From: Paenibacillus sp. FSL H3-0469 | Lineage (GTDB): Bacteria > Bacillota > Bacilli > Paenibacillales > Paenibacillaceae | DNA length: 64,000 bases | NCBI RefSeq assembly: GCF_038051945.1 | Contig: NZ_CP150302.1 | Coordinates: 310,001-374,000 of the forward strand | Reading direction: 5' to 3' | Shown: piece after piece, positions 8,506-17,122 of the stretch | Position numbering within the stretch: position 1 is the first letter of the stretch | Layout of the letters: each line of letters starts with the position of its first letter | The notes under the pieces: generated by a model | What the model saw: the letters and a program-made list of their open reading frames with translations, nothing else | What the model was told of the DNA's origin: nothing | Databases searched by the model: none | Translations under genes and position numbers: made by a program

Positions 8506-9069
8506 TCAGGAATCCTCATCTTCAGAATCCTGGCCCGGCGGGGTCACCGGCGAGCTTGCGCTGCCATAATCCTCCACGGCTTCCCAGGCACCGGCATCGT
8601 CGAACCGTCCGCTATTCTGCTGGCGTCCTTCGCCTGCACCGGCTGGCGGCGGGGTCATGACCTCTTCTTCCACAGGACGTGCGTCAGTGTTATTGCTGGT
8701 TGGGGCATGCTCCACGGTATAGCGGGTGTAGGGGATGGCCTCAAGCCGTTCATAAGGAATCTCTTGCTTGCTGGCCTCGCAGATGCCGTACGTTCCGTCA
8801 TTCATCCGCACAAGTGCAGCCTCGATCTCCGTTAATTCTTCGGATAGCGAGGTGTTGATGGACAGATCGCGGCTGCGTTCAAAGGTCTCCGTGCCTGTAT
8901 CGGCAGGATGGTTATCGACAGAAGAGAGCTCGCCCGTAGAGAGATTAAGGGAATCACCAAGCAGGCTGTCTTCAGCTCCGTTGCCGGAGAAATGCTGCTC
9001 CAGCTCTGCCTTGCGTTCCTCAAGGGCTGCCCGGAGTGTATTTAATTGGTCTTTGGTTAAGTGGCTCAT
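8506..9069 (-). CDS. yteA: YteA-like TraR/DksA family protein
   Basis: 187-residue protein related to B. subtilis YteA. It has an N-terminal helical hairpin (LTKDQLNTLRAALEERKAELEQ), the conserved block DNHPADTGTETFERSRD, and GTYGICEASKQEIPYERLEAIPYTRY, where DksA/TraR would have a four-Cys zinc finger. Only one Cys is kept (GICEAS), as expected for YteA-type members, so zinc binding is unlikely. The tail is acidic and ends in EDEDS. It is convergent with rtp. A role at RNA polymerase is suggested by family only. Confidence 0.88.
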   Translation of the reverse strand: MSHLTKDQLNTLRAALEERKAELEQHFSGNGAEDSLLGDSLNLSTGELSSVDNHPADTGTETFERSRDLSINTSLSEELTEIEAALVRMNDGTYGICEASKQEIPYERLEAIPYTRYTVEHAPTSNNTDARPVEEEVMTPPPAGAGEGRQQNSGRFDDAGAWEAVEDYGSASSPVTPPGQDSEDEDS

Positions 9070-9184
9070 GTGTCATCTTCCTTTCAGCTTGATTAGTAGT
9101 TACACTGTCGTAATCTTTCCTTACCCTAATGTGTTATAGGGCAATCAGCGGACATCTCTATGCTGAATTGTAACTTTAGTGATA

Positions 9185-9236
9185 TTTTCAGGCTGCTTTC
9201 ACCCTGTTATAATAATTACTGCCGGATGAAAGCAGC
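9185..9236 (+). promoter_or_regulatory. Promoter inside a 10-bp inverted repeat
   Basis: TTTTCA (9185-9190), 17-base spacer, TATAAT (9208-9213). GCTGCTTTCA (9192-9201) and TGAAAGCAGC (9227-9236) are perfect inverted repeats on either side of the -10 box, which suggests an operator or a 5' hairpin controlling the DivIVA-domain gene. Confidence 0.5.
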
Positions 9237-9256
9237 ACACACTTGGAGGTTATGAA

Positions 9257-9652
9257 ATGGACGAACATATGAAACGGCGGCTGGATAAGCAGAGAAAGCT
9301 GTTCAGCCAGCTCGGTATTACACTTGATGCACTTACAATTCATGAGAAGGAATTCAGTATGAAGCTTCGCGGCTATGATGCCGAAGAGGTGGATACGTTT
9401 CTGGACAGCGTAATTAAGGATTATGAACGGTTCTATGCCACCATAGCGGATCTGATGGATAAGTGGCAGGAACAGCAGCTTGAGATGAAAGAGCTGAAGG
9501 CAGAGGTGAGAACCTCAGCCACTCCGGCCCCTGTGCCGATAATTAAGGGGATCGATCCGCAGGATCTTGAGGATATCATCATCAAGCTGGAAGCCAATGT
9601 GCGTCAGCTCAAGGACAGATTGCCTATGCCCCGCACGGAGGGGTATTTATAA
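9257..9652 (+). CDS. DivIVA/GpsB-domain protein
   Basis: 131 residues. LTIHEKEFSMKLRGYDAEEVDTFLDSVIKDYERFYATIADL (about 24-65) is a DivIVA N-terminal domain: the K-LRGYD-EEVD-FLD signature is shared with DivIVA and GpsB. A coiled coil follows (about 60-85), then a Pro/Ala linker and a short C-terminal helix (DPQDLEDIIIKLEANVRQLKDRL). By analogy it may bind curved membrane or division and wall-synthesis proteins. It is shorter than DivIVA and closer in layout to GpsB. GGAGG at 9245-9249 supports the ATG at 9257. Confidence 0.85.
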   Translation: MDEHMKRRLDKQRKLFSQLGITLDALTIHEKEFSMKLRGYDAEEVDTFLDSVIKDYERFYATIADLMDKWQEQQLEMKELKAEVRTSATPAPVPIIKGIDPQDLEDIIIKLEANVRQLKDRLPMPRTEGYL

Positions 9653-9723
9653 GCCCTGTGCAGCCACAGCGTGAGAGACAACAATATGCAGCATAAGTAT
9701 AACTCTGGACGGGGGTTGGACCA

Positions 9724-12456
9724 TTGCCGGAGAAGCATGCTTGGAGCTTGAAGATCCGCGGCAAAATCGCACTTGGATATGTCATCATACTATTAATGCT
9801 AGGGCTATTTCTGATTATAGTCTCTGGCCGGATTAACAGCCTGGAGAAAGAAACCGTGTTCTTGAGCGATCATGATATAGAAGTTCATGAACTTACATAT
9901 CAAATTGAGAAAAATGTACTCGATATGGAGACCGGACAGCGGGGGTACGTCCTTACCGATGATGAGTCTTACCTGGCGCCGTATAATGACGGGCTGGTGG
10001 AGTGGAGAATTAATGCAGCGAAGCTGAACAAACTCATTGCTGATAACCCGAATCAGGTGCGGAATCTGGACACGATAATGGATAATATCGAGAAGTGGGT
10101 CGATGTCGCCGGACAGCATGTGGTTGAGCTGAAGAAGAACGGGCATATGGAGGCGGTCAATGCCTTTTTCCGCAACGATACGGGGAAAAATCTCGTTGAC
10201 ACCATCCGCTCCCAATCCGATTACTTCCGTGACATCGAACGAACGCTCACGAATGACCGGATCAGCAATCTGAAGGACAGCAATCATAAGCTGCTGATCA
10301 CCATGTACATATTGTGGGGACTGGTGGTCGTACTTGCGCTGCTCATCACTTATCTGCTCTCGGCCAGCATTGTGAATCCATTGCACAGCGTCATACAGGC
10401 TATTAACAGCATTGCCTCCGGCGGTAACCGCTCAGAGCGTATTAAGGTGAAGACGCTGGATGAAATCTATGACCTCAGCGAAGCAACGAACGGACTGCTG
10501 GATAATGTGCAGCGGGAGCAGTGGATGAGCGAACAGCTCACCTCAATGTCGATTGCCCTGCAAGAAACTGTTGATATGCCTTCGCTGTGCAGAATTTTTG
10601 TCAGCCGGTTGTCGGTTATGCTGGAAATGCAGTATGCCACTATATACGTCGTGAATAACGATGAACTGTTCGAGCGTATCTACTCCTATGCCGGAGCAGA
10701 GAATAAGGAAGAACATATAGGACCGGACATTATTCACCCGGGAGTAGGCCTCGCAGGTCAATGTGCGCTGGATCAGCGGATGAATGTGATCGAGCAATTG
10801 CCTGATGACTATATCTACATCAACTCTGCTCTGGGCAGAACGGCACCTAAGTTTGCTGTGATCGCTCCGATTATTTTTGAGAACAAGACCGTTGCCGTAC
10901 TGGAGATTGCTGCGCTGACCCGTTGGGCACCTTATCATTTCGAGCTGCTGAAGGAATTGCTGGACATGATGGGGGTTACCGTGAATTCGGTGAAGACCCG
11001 GATGGAAATCCAGAGGCTTCTGCATGAATCGCAGGTGATGAACGAAGAGCTTCAGGTTCAATCAGAGGAGCTTCAGACGCAATCTGAGGAGATGCAGATG
11101 CAGACGGAGGAGCTTCAGAGTCAGACCAGCGAGCTGCTCACCGTGAACAAGGAGCTTGAGAATCAGAAATATGTAGCCGAGAATGCCGCGATTGAGCTGG
11201 AGCGTTACAATGAACAGCTGGAGCAGAGCTCGCGCTACAAATCTGAGTTCCTGGCCAATATGTCGCATGAGCTGCGTACGCCGCTGAACAGTATGCTGAT
11301 TCTCTCACAGCTCCTGACGGAGAACCGTAATCATACCTTAACTGAGGAAGAACTGGGCTATGCCTCAGTCATCTACAATTCCGGCAGTGATCTGCTCAAT
11401 ATGATTAATGATATTCTGGATCTCTCCAAGGTGGAAGCCGGCAAAATGCTGGTGGAAATGGATGCCGTTAATCTCACCGAGCTGCCCTCACTGCTGCAGG
11501 GTTATTTCGGCAAGCTTGCCGAAGCGCAGAATGTGGATTTTAACGTGACCCTGAACCCGGAGGTTCCGGATCTGTTCTTCACCGATGAGATGCGGCTGCA
11601 TCAGATTCTGCGGAATCTGCTGTCCAATGCCTTCAAATTCACGGAGCAGGGCTCAGTGACCGTGGAGATTACCAAGCTGGCGGCATATTCAGATCAGCGT
11701 TACATAACAGAGGGGCCGGTGCTGGCCTTTGCTGTACAGGATACCGGAATCGGTATCTCCAAGGAGAACCGTGAGCTGATTTTCGAGGCCTTCCGCCAGG
11801 TGGACGGAACGACTGCCCGCAAATTCGGGGGAACCGGTCTGGGCTTATCCATCTCCCAGCAATTGGCTCAGCTACTGGGCGGACATATCAGCCTGGAGAG
11901 TGAAGAGGGCGAGGGCAGTACATTTACCTTGTATCTCCCTTGCCGTGAACTGGACAGTGAAGAAGAACCGTTCCATCCGGCGGAGCTGGCTCAGACGGCA
12001 GCCGGGTCGGAGCACTCCGGGACTGTTCCTGATGAAGGGCAGCCGGGTAATGCCCAGGACTCCCTGTTCGAGAAGGAATATGCCATGCTTCAAGGCAAAA
12101 CTGTCCTGATTGTAGATGATGATCTGCGCAATATTTATGCCCTCCAGAAGGGTCTGGAGCCTTACGGGATGATCATCATGACCGCTCAGACAGGGTATGA
12201 ATGTCTTCAAGTGGTTAGAGAGCGGCCGGAGGTGGATATCGTACTCCTGGATATTATGATGCCGGTTCTGGATGGTTATGACACGCTGTCTATTATCCGT
12301 GAGGAGATGCATCTCACCGACCTCCCGATCATTGCGGTCTCTGCCAAGACGATGAAGGAAGACCGTGAGCGCTGCCTGGCCGCCGGAGCCACTGATTTCA
12401 TCAGCAAGCCTGTACTGATGCAGGACGTCATTACACGAATGTGCCGGTACATTTGA
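9724..12456 (+). CDS. Membrane hybrid sensor histidine kinase (CHASE3-HAMP-GAF-HK-REC)
   Basis: 910 residues starting from a TTG. Order seen: TM helix at about 17-35; extracellular CHASE3-like domain with the signature TGQRGYVLTDDESYL; second TM at about 192-212; HAMP; GAF domain at about 270-425; a coiled coil with a repeating EELQ-QSEE pattern (about 440-475); HisKA with phospho-acceptor His515 in SHELRTPLN; HATPase with NLLSNAFKFTEQG and GGTGLGLSIS; and a C-terminal receiver with Asp843 in VLLDIMMP. Such kinases relay phosphate to a separate response regulator or phosphotransfer protein; none is adjacent. The signal is unknown. Confidence 0.93.
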   Translation: MPEKHAWSLKIRGKIALGYVIILLMLGLFLIIVSGRINSLEKETVFLSDHDIEVHELTYQIEKNVLDMETGQRGYVLTDDESYLAPYNDGLVEWRINAAKLNKLIADNPNQVRNLDTIMDNIEKWVDVAGQHVVELKKNGHMEAVNAFFRNDTGKNLVDTIRSQSDYFRDIERTLTNDRISNLKDSNHKLLITMYILWGLVVVLALLITYLLSASIVNPLHSVIQAINSIASGGNRSERIKVKTLDEIYDLSEATNGLLDNVQREQWMSEQLTSMSIALQETVDMPSLCRIFVSRLSVMLEMQYATIYVVNNDELFERIYSYAGAENKEEHIGPDIIHPGVGLAGQCALDQRMNVIEQLPDDYIYINSALGRTAPKFAVIAPIIFENKTVAVLEIAALTRWAPYHFELLKELLDMMGVTVNSVKTRMEIQRLLHESQVMNEELQVQSEELQTQSEEMQMQTEELQSQTSELLTVNKELENQKYVAENAAIELERYNEQLEQSSRYKSEFLANMSHELRTPLNSMLILSQLLTENRNHTLTEEELGYASVIYNSGSDLLNMINDILDLSKVEAGKMLVEMDAVNLTELPSLLQGYFGKLAEAQNVDFNVTLNPEVPDLFFTDEMRLHQILRNLLSNAFKFTEQGSVTVEITKLAAYSDQRYITEGPVLAFAVQDTGIGISKENRELIFEAFRQVDGTTARKFGGTGLGLSISQQLAQLLGGHISLESEEGEGSTFTLYLPCRELDSEEEPFHPAELAQTAAGSEHSGTVPDEGQPGNAQDSLFEKEYAMLQGKTVLIVDDDLRNIYALQKGLEPYGMIIMTAQTGYECLQVVRERPEVDIVLLDIMMPVLDGYDTLSIIREEMHLTDLPIIAVSAKTMKEDRERCLAAGATDFISKPVLMQDVITRMCRYI

Positions 12457-12472
12457 CTTTTCCAAAAACCCA

Positions 12473-12502
12473 TTGACGGGAATACAAGGTATGCTTTATG
12501 AT
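12473..12502 (+). promoter_or_regulatory. Promoter of glcT-PTS operon
   Basis: TTGACG (12473-12478), an 18-base spacer and TATGAT (12497-12502). Transcription would start near 12509, leaving a leader of about 130 bases that carries the RAT and terminator. Confidence 0.65.
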
Positions 12503-12531
12503 GGGTTCATAAATGATCATTTATATGCAGT

Positions 12532-12559
12532 GGCGTGTTACCTTAACAGGGCATGAGCC
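12532..12559 (+). promoter_or_regulatory. Ribonucleic antiterminator (RAT) element for GlcT-type protein
   Basis: The leader reads GGCGTGTTACC, a short AA-containing loop, then CAGGGCATGAGCC. GTGTTAC and CAGG-CATGAG are the conserved parts of the ptsG RAT bound by GlcT in Bacillus. The 3' end of the element overlaps the 5' arm of the following terminator (GAGCCAAGA), the layout needed for mutually exclusive structures. Confidence 0.75.
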
Positions 12560-12603
12560 AAGATTCGTACTCAACACTTTGAGTCCAGTCTTGGCTCTTT
12601 TTT
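12555..12603 (+). terminator. Conditional terminator in PTS operon leader
   Basis: GAGCCAAGA (12555-12563) pairs perfectly with TCTTGGCTC (12589-12597), followed by six T. An inner ACTCAA/TTTGAGT pair extends the stem. It should stop transcription unless the antiterminator binds the overlapping RAT. Confidence 0.85.
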
Positions 12604-12642
12604 GTGCAAAAAATCAGGCAATGGGCGGAAAGGAGGGGGAAC

Positions 12643-13509
12643 TTGGCGAGGGACACTGAACAATTTCAGGTGCTGCGGGTGATTGGAAATAATGTCGTAA
12701 TGGTAGAAGGCGGCAAGAAGAGCAAGGAATATGTAATCATCGGCAAGGGCATCGGGTTTGCGCTTAAGGATACAGGTGTTATTGATTCGGATGATCCCCG
12801 GATTGAGAAGCTGTTTCGGCTGGAGGACCGGGAGGAATGGAGCCAGTATCAGATTTTGCTGGAGGATATTGATCCCAAAGTCATGAGGATCACAGATGAG
12901 ATTATCTCTGATATCGCCCGTGAGTTTCCCGGCAAGTTAAACGACAAGATCTATTTGGCGCTCCCCAGCCACATCCAGTTCACCATTTTCCGCTTGCGCA
13001 GCGGGATGGACATTGTGAATCCTTTCCTGGAAGAGACCCGGATGACCTTCCCCAAGGAATTTGAGATCGCTTCCAAGGCGGCGGGGAAGATCAGCGAAGG
13101 CTTTGAAGTGCAGATTCCTGAAGATGAGGTCGGTTTCCTTACTTACCACGTCTATTCTGCGGTCAGCAATGTGCCGGTGGGCCAGCTCGTGAAGGCCTCC
13201 AATATTGTAAGCGAGCTGATGGAGATGATCCGCAGTGAGCGCAAGATCCGCTTCGAGCAGGGCAGTATGAATCATGTCCGGCTGATGGTCCACTTGAGAT
13301 TCTCGATTGAACGGATTCTGCAGGGTTCGCTCATCGACAATCCTTTTGTGAAGCATATTAAGAAGGAATACAAGGATGAATACAAGCTCGCCCAGAGGAT
13401 GGGCAAGGTCATGCAGGGCAAGCTCAGTGTAGACGTACCCGAAGAAGAAATCTGCTTCCTGGCTATGCATCTGTACCGGCTGTTCCAGACCATAGAGAAG
13501 AATAATTAA
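12643..13509 (+). CDS. glcT: GlcT/LicT-family transcriptional antiterminator
   Basis: About 288 residues. An N-terminal RNA-binding co-antiterminator domain (FQVLRVIGNNVVMVEGG...IGKGIGFALK) is followed by two PTS-regulation domains with the usual His-containing segments (LPSHIQFTIFR, LTYHVYSAVSN, VHLRFSIERIL, LAMHLYRLFQ). PTS enzymes phosphorylate these to switch dimerisation. TTG 12643 is chosen because AAGGAGGGGG lies just upstream and the product then aligns with GlcT. The RAT and terminator upstream imply that it controls its own operon, including the EIIA and EIICB genes behind it. Confidence 0.9.
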   Translation: MARDTEQFQVLRVIGNNVVMVEGGKKSKEYVIIGKGIGFALKDTGVIDSDDPRIEKLFRLEDREEWSQYQILLEDIDPKVMRITDEIISDIAREFPGKLNDKIYLALPSHIQFTIFRLRSGMDIVNPFLEETRMTFPKEFEIASKAAGKISEGFEVQIPEDEVGFLTYHVYSAVSNVPVGQLVKASNIVSELMEMIRSERKIRFEQGSMNHVRLMVHLRFSIERILQGSLIDNPFVKHIKKEYKDEYKLAQRMGKVMQGKLSVDVPEEEICFLAMHLYRLFQTIEKNN

Positions 13510-13530
13510 CAGCGGCAAGGAGTGAGTTTT

Positions 13531-14049
13531 ATGTTTTCGAGATGGAAAGCTAAAAAAGAAGAGAAACCTACTGTGGCGGTAACCCGCCTGGAGATATACG
13601 CTCCGGTCAGCGGACAGTCCGTACCGTTAACGGAAGTGCCGGATGAGACCTTTGCTGGTGGGCATATGGGCCAAGGCATCGCCATAGAACCTATAGAGGG
13701 ACGTTTAATGGCACCTTTTGACGGGAAAATTGCGCATGTGGTCAAAACTAATCACGCTCTAATCCTGGAGCATGCCTCCGGGCTACAGCTGCTGATGCAC
13801 ATTGGAATTGATACGGTCAGCTTGCGGGGCGAGGGCTTCATCAGCCATATTGCCACCGGAGATGAAGTGCAGGCAGGGCAGACGCTGATCGAATTCGATC
13901 TGGAGGCGATCCGGGCTGCGGGCTACCGTACCATTACTCCAGTGATAGTAACTAGTAACGGGGAGGAAACCCCGGAGGTGAATTGTCATTACGGCCAGGT
14001 TACGGCAGGAACGAGTAGTATTCTTACCACAGCAGCTTCACAGCTATAG
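13531..14049 (+). CDS. PTS EIIA component, glucose type
   Basis: 172-residue EIIA-Glc-type protein. The sequence NHALILEHASGLQLLMHIGIDTV holds the two active-site histidines at residues 75 and 90, spaced as in E. coli Crr; His90 accepts phosphate from HPr. The APVSG and GDEVQAGQ loops are typical of the beta-sandwich fold. ATG 13531 is preferred over GTG 13522 because AAGGAG lies 8 bases upstream. It sits between the antiterminator and the EIICB gene and supplies the IIA function that the latter lacks. Confidence 0.93.
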   Translation: MFSRWKAKKEEKPTVAVTRLEIYAPVSGQSVPLTEVPDETFAGGHMGQGIAIEPIEGRLMAPFDGKIAHVVKTNHALILEHASGLQLLMHIGIDTVSLRGEGFISHIATGDEVQAGQTLIEFDLEAIRAAGYRTITPVIVTSNGEETPEVNCHYGQVTAGTSSILTTAASQL

Positions 14050-14091
14050 AACATACACTTATTAATATGAAACCAGGGGGATGATTTCATT

Positions 14092-15546
14092 ATGTTGGCT
14101 TTTCTACAGAAGTTAGGGAAATCTCTGATGCTTCCAGTGGCAACTTTACCGGCGGCAGCGATTCTGCAAGGGTTCGGACTCATTAATTATGAGAAGGATT
14201 TCCATCTGGGCAGTACCGTAGGCGGATTCCTCAACCAGTATGTGGCTCCTTTCCTGAATGCGGGTGCGGGTGCTATATTCGGTAATCTGGCGCTGATTTT
14301 TGCAATTGGGGTAGCGATCGGGTTCGCAGGGGATGCGGTTGCCGCGCTGTCTGCCCTCATTGCTTATCAGGTGCTGGACAGTATTCTTAAGGTGCTCCCG
14401 GCCCAAATGCCATTCATCGGCGATGATGTAAAGCTGAATATGGGCGTGCTGGGCGGGATTTTTGCCGGAGCCTGGGCCGCTTACCTCTACAAGAAATATC
14501 ATAATATTAAAATGCCGGACTGGCTCGGCTTCTTCGCAGGCAAACGCTTCGTACCCATTATCACAGCTATCACTACCATGATTCTCGCAGTACTGATCGG
14601 TATGATCTGGAGCCCGATTCAGGATGTCATCAGTGACTTCGGTACCTGGGTTGTCGGTCTCGGCGGTGCAGGGGCATTTGTATTCGGGACGGCTAACCGT
14701 CTGCTGCTCCCGTTCGGCCTGCATCATGTAATCAACGCCATCGCCTGGTTCCAGCTCGGTGATTTCACGAACGCTGCAGGTGATATTGTTCACGGAGATC
14801 TGACGCGCTTCTTCGCCGGAGATAAGACTGCGGGAATGTTCATGACAGGCTTCTTCCCGATTATGATGTTCGCTATGCCGGGTGCAGCCCTGGCATTCAT
14901 TCACACAGCCAAACCGGAGAAACGCAAAATGGTCGCGTCCATCTTCATCGGCTCGGCGATTGCTTCCTTCCTGACAGGGATCACGGAGCCGCTGGAATTC
15001 TCTTTCATGTTCCTCGCACCGCTGCTGTATCTGGTACACGCTTTACTGACCGGGTTTGCCGGATTCCTGATGTATGTGCTGGATGTGAAGCTCGGGTTCG
15101 GATTCTCTGCGGGGCTCATTGACTACCTGCTTAACATGAAGCTCTCCACCAATGCGTGGGTGCTGATTCCGGTCGGGCTTGGCTTCTTCGTCCTCTATTA
15201 TGTGCTGTTCCGGTTCATTATCGTCAAATTCAATCTGAAAACCCCTGGACGCGAGGATGATATGGAAGAGGACCTGATTGATCTGTCCAAGAGCGGAACA
15301 ACGGTGTCGTCCTCTTCCAGAGCCGCCAAGATTCTGGAGAACATCGGTGGTCCTGGGAACATCCGCAGCATCGATGCTTGTATCACCCGCTTGCGCCTTA
15401 ACGTAAATGATGACAAGGCGGTTAAAGACTCCGCGCTTAAGCAGCTTGGTGCTTCCGGTGTGATGCGGCTTGGGCAGGGTGCCGTACAGATTGTGTTCGG
15501 ACCGCAGTCTGAGCAGCTCAAGGATGATATCAAGAAACTGATGTAG
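14092..15546 (+). CDS. PTS EIICB transporter, GlcNAc/glucose family
   Basis: 484 residues: an EIIC membrane domain with about ten hydrophobic helices (1-385), the family motif FLTGITEPLEFSF, the linker NLKTPGRED and a C-terminal EIIB domain with phosphocysteine Cys430 in IDACITRLRL. The stretch GLHHVIN-WFQLGDF and GDLTRFFAGDKTAGMFMTGFFPIMMF is closer, from memory, to NagE/NagP (N-acetylglucosamine) than to PtsG (glucose), so GlcNAc is a reasonable substrate guess. The GlcT-type control points to glucose instead. It carries no EIIA, which is provided by the preceding gene. Confidence 0.9.
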   Translation: MLAFLQKLGKSLMLPVATLPAAAILQGFGLINYEKDFHLGSTVGGFLNQYVAPFLNAGAGAIFGNLALIFAIGVAIGFAGDAVAALSALIAYQVLDSILKVLPAQMPFIGDDVKLNMGVLGGIFAGAWAAYLYKKYHNIKMPDWLGFFAGKRFVPIITAITTMILAVLIGMIWSPIQDVISDFGTWVVGLGGAGAFVFGTANRLLLPFGLHHVINAIAWFQLGDFTNAAGDIVHGDLTRFFAGDKTAGMFMTGFFPIMMFAMPGAALAFIHTAKPEKRKMVASIFIGSAIASFLTGITEPLEFSFMFLAPLLYLVHALLTGFAGFLMYVLDVKLGFGFSAGLIDYLLNMKLSTNAWVLIPVGLGFFVLYYVLFRFIIVKFNLKTPGREDDMEEDLIDLSKSGTTVSSSSRAAKILENIGGPGNIRSIDACITRLRLNVNDDKAVKDSALKQLGASGVMRLGQGAVQIVFGPQSEQLKDDIKKLM

Positions 15547-15585
15547 CTTGAAGCTTGTTAACAGAGCCGAATAGCATTTTACTGG

Positions 15586-15615
15586 CAGGCATCCTTCGCG
15601 GGGTGTCTGTTTTTT
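15586..15615 (+). terminator. Terminator after PTS operon
   Basis: CAGGCATCC pairs with GGGGTGTCTG through several G-U pairs, TTCG-type loop, followed by six T. Confidence 0.65.
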
Positions 15616-15723
15616 GCACAATTTCACCAATTTTCGTTTTGAATACTTTGCTTCCGGGTAAGGAGATAAAAATCTGTTTGTTTAGCTATCTATAATTTGA
15701 GGTCTGCGAAAGGATGGGTATAC

Positions 15724-17004
15724 GTGAGGAAAAGGCGAATGGCCGGACCTGTAATCCGGCGGATATGGACGGCTGTCATCTGGCTGGGGCTAGCCGTAGC
15801 ACTGAGTGCATCAGCGGGTGAGGCGCAAGCTTCGCCAGCTGCGGGCAAAACGATTGAGGTCAATCTGGACGATAAACCGTTGTCTTTTGAGAAAGCTCCC
15901 TTGCTGGATAAGGGGACAACGCTGGTTCCATTCCGACCGCTGTTCGAGGCCATGGGACTTGAAGTAGGTTGGAACCCCGCGCAGCAGACAGTAACCGGTA
16001 CGAAGGAAGGTCTATCCATCGTCATGAAGATAGGCAGCAAGACGGCCACCGTTAACGGCACCAGTGTTCAACTATTGCAAGCGCCAACAATTATCGATAA
16101 TTATACAATGGTCCCGCTCCGCTTCGTCGGAGAATCCACTCAGGCACTGGTGGCATGGAACCCGTATAAGCCGCAGATTCTCGTCTACACCGACCCGTAC
16201 TTAGCGGCGAACGGCCTGACCCAAGCAACGGCGAAGGCTGCGGTTGACAAGCAAATTGCTGAATTCAAAAAAATATATGACGAGCAGATCGCCAGCCAGC
16301 CGCCGCAGCCCAAGCCGCCAGCTCCAGGGACTGTGCCGAATGCTCCTGCCGGAGACGGTTCCTACAAGCTAGCGGCTTCGGACCAGGTGAATCTGAGCAA
16401 TCTGCAGGGAATGTATTACGGCTTCAGCCCGGACAACGACGGGTATGAATGCGGCGGAATGTGCTGGAATATCATCACCTTCCTGCCCGGTAATAAAGTG
16501 GTTGTGGATGCTCCAAAGCAAGGCGGACCGGAGACGATCAACTGCTCGCGTGACGGCTGCCAGACTTACACCATACAGAGTGGTAAGCTGAAGCTAAGTA
16601 ACGGAGATACTTATGATATTGCGGTCAAATCCGGCAAGCTGCATATTGACGACGTTGAGCTCAGCCGGGTCAAGACGGTCAAGAACGGGCTAACCCTAAG
16701 CGGCACTTATGTTCACCGCGGCTTCCAGGGGCTGGCTGGGATCTCAGCCGGATCGACCTCCTGGACACGGACGCTGGTGCTGAACAGCAACGGTACCTTC
16801 ACCAGCGATAACCTGATGCTGGGTACCGTTCAGGGCGGAGCGCCTACAACAGGCGGGGCTGGCGGTTCAGATGCCGGTTCCTACAAGATAAGCGGCAATA
16901 CCATCGTATTCGCTTTTGGCAACGGCAAGGTATCCAGCTCCCTATTCTTCCAGCATGATGACGGCAGTATTCAGGTTGGCGATGAGAATTACGACAAGGA
17001 ATAG
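15724..17004 (+). CDS. Secreted stalk-domain (copper amine oxidase N-like) protein
   Basis: About 426 residues. A basic N-terminus (RKRRMAGPVIRRIW), a hydrophobic core and AEAQA-like cleavage site form a Sec signal peptide. Residues about 35-165 (VNLDDKPLSFEKAPLLDKGTTLVPFRPLFEAMG...MVPLRFVGESTQALVAWN) are the stalk domain common in Paenibacillus cell-surface proteins. After a Pro-rich linker the C-terminal half is repetitive beta-rich sequence with a Cys pair region (YECGGMCWN, INCSRDGCQTY). GTG 15724 fits AAAGGATG at 15709-15716. A perfect TATAAT at 15691 lies upstream. Function is unknown. Confidence 0.8.
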   Translation: MRKRRMAGPVIRRIWTAVIWLGLAVALSASAGEAQASPAAGKTIEVNLDDKPLSFEKAPLLDKGTTLVPFRPLFEAMGLEVGWNPAQQTVTGTKEGLSIVMKIGSKTATVNGTSVQLLQAPTIIDNYTMVPLRFVGESTQALVAWNPYKPQILVYTDPYLAANGLTQATAKAAVDKQIAEFKKIYDEQIASQPPQPKPPAPGTVPNAPAGDGSYKLAASDQVNLSNLQGMYYGFSPDNDGYECGGMCWNIITFLPGNKVVVDAPKQGGPETINCSRDGCQTYTIQSGKLKLSNGDTYDIAVKSGKLHIDDVELSRVKTVKNGLTLSGTYVHRGFQGLAGISAGSTSWTRTLVLNSNGTFTSDNLMLGTVQGGAPTTGGAGGSDAGSYKISGNTIVFAFGNGKVSSSLFFQHDDGSIQVGDENYDKE

Positions 17005-17022
17005 CTAGAGGCAGCAACATAG

Positions 17023-17061
17023 AACGGTCCACGGGAATATCCGGAGGACCGTTTTTTTTTT
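17023..17061. terminator. Bidirectional-type terminator
   Basis: AACGGTCC (17023-17030) pairs with GGACCGTT (17046-17053), then ten T. It is followed by an 18-bp imperfect tandem duplication (17062-17079 and 17080-17097, GTGAATATAAGC-type). Confidence 0.8.
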
Positions 17062-17122
17062 GTGAATATAAGCGTTTTTGTAAATATAAGCTTTTATAGT
17101 TGCTCATTCGTACACATGCTCC

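Noticed and set aside
8445..8507. Terminator between rtp and yteA
   Set aside because: GATCCGGC and GCCGGATC are complementary but separated by 47 bases, without a T run, and overlap the yteA stop; too weak to call.
12604..12642. Longer N-terminus for the GlcT-type protein
   Set aside because: Frame begins inside the terminator tail; the TTG at 12643 has a strong ribosome site and fits the family.
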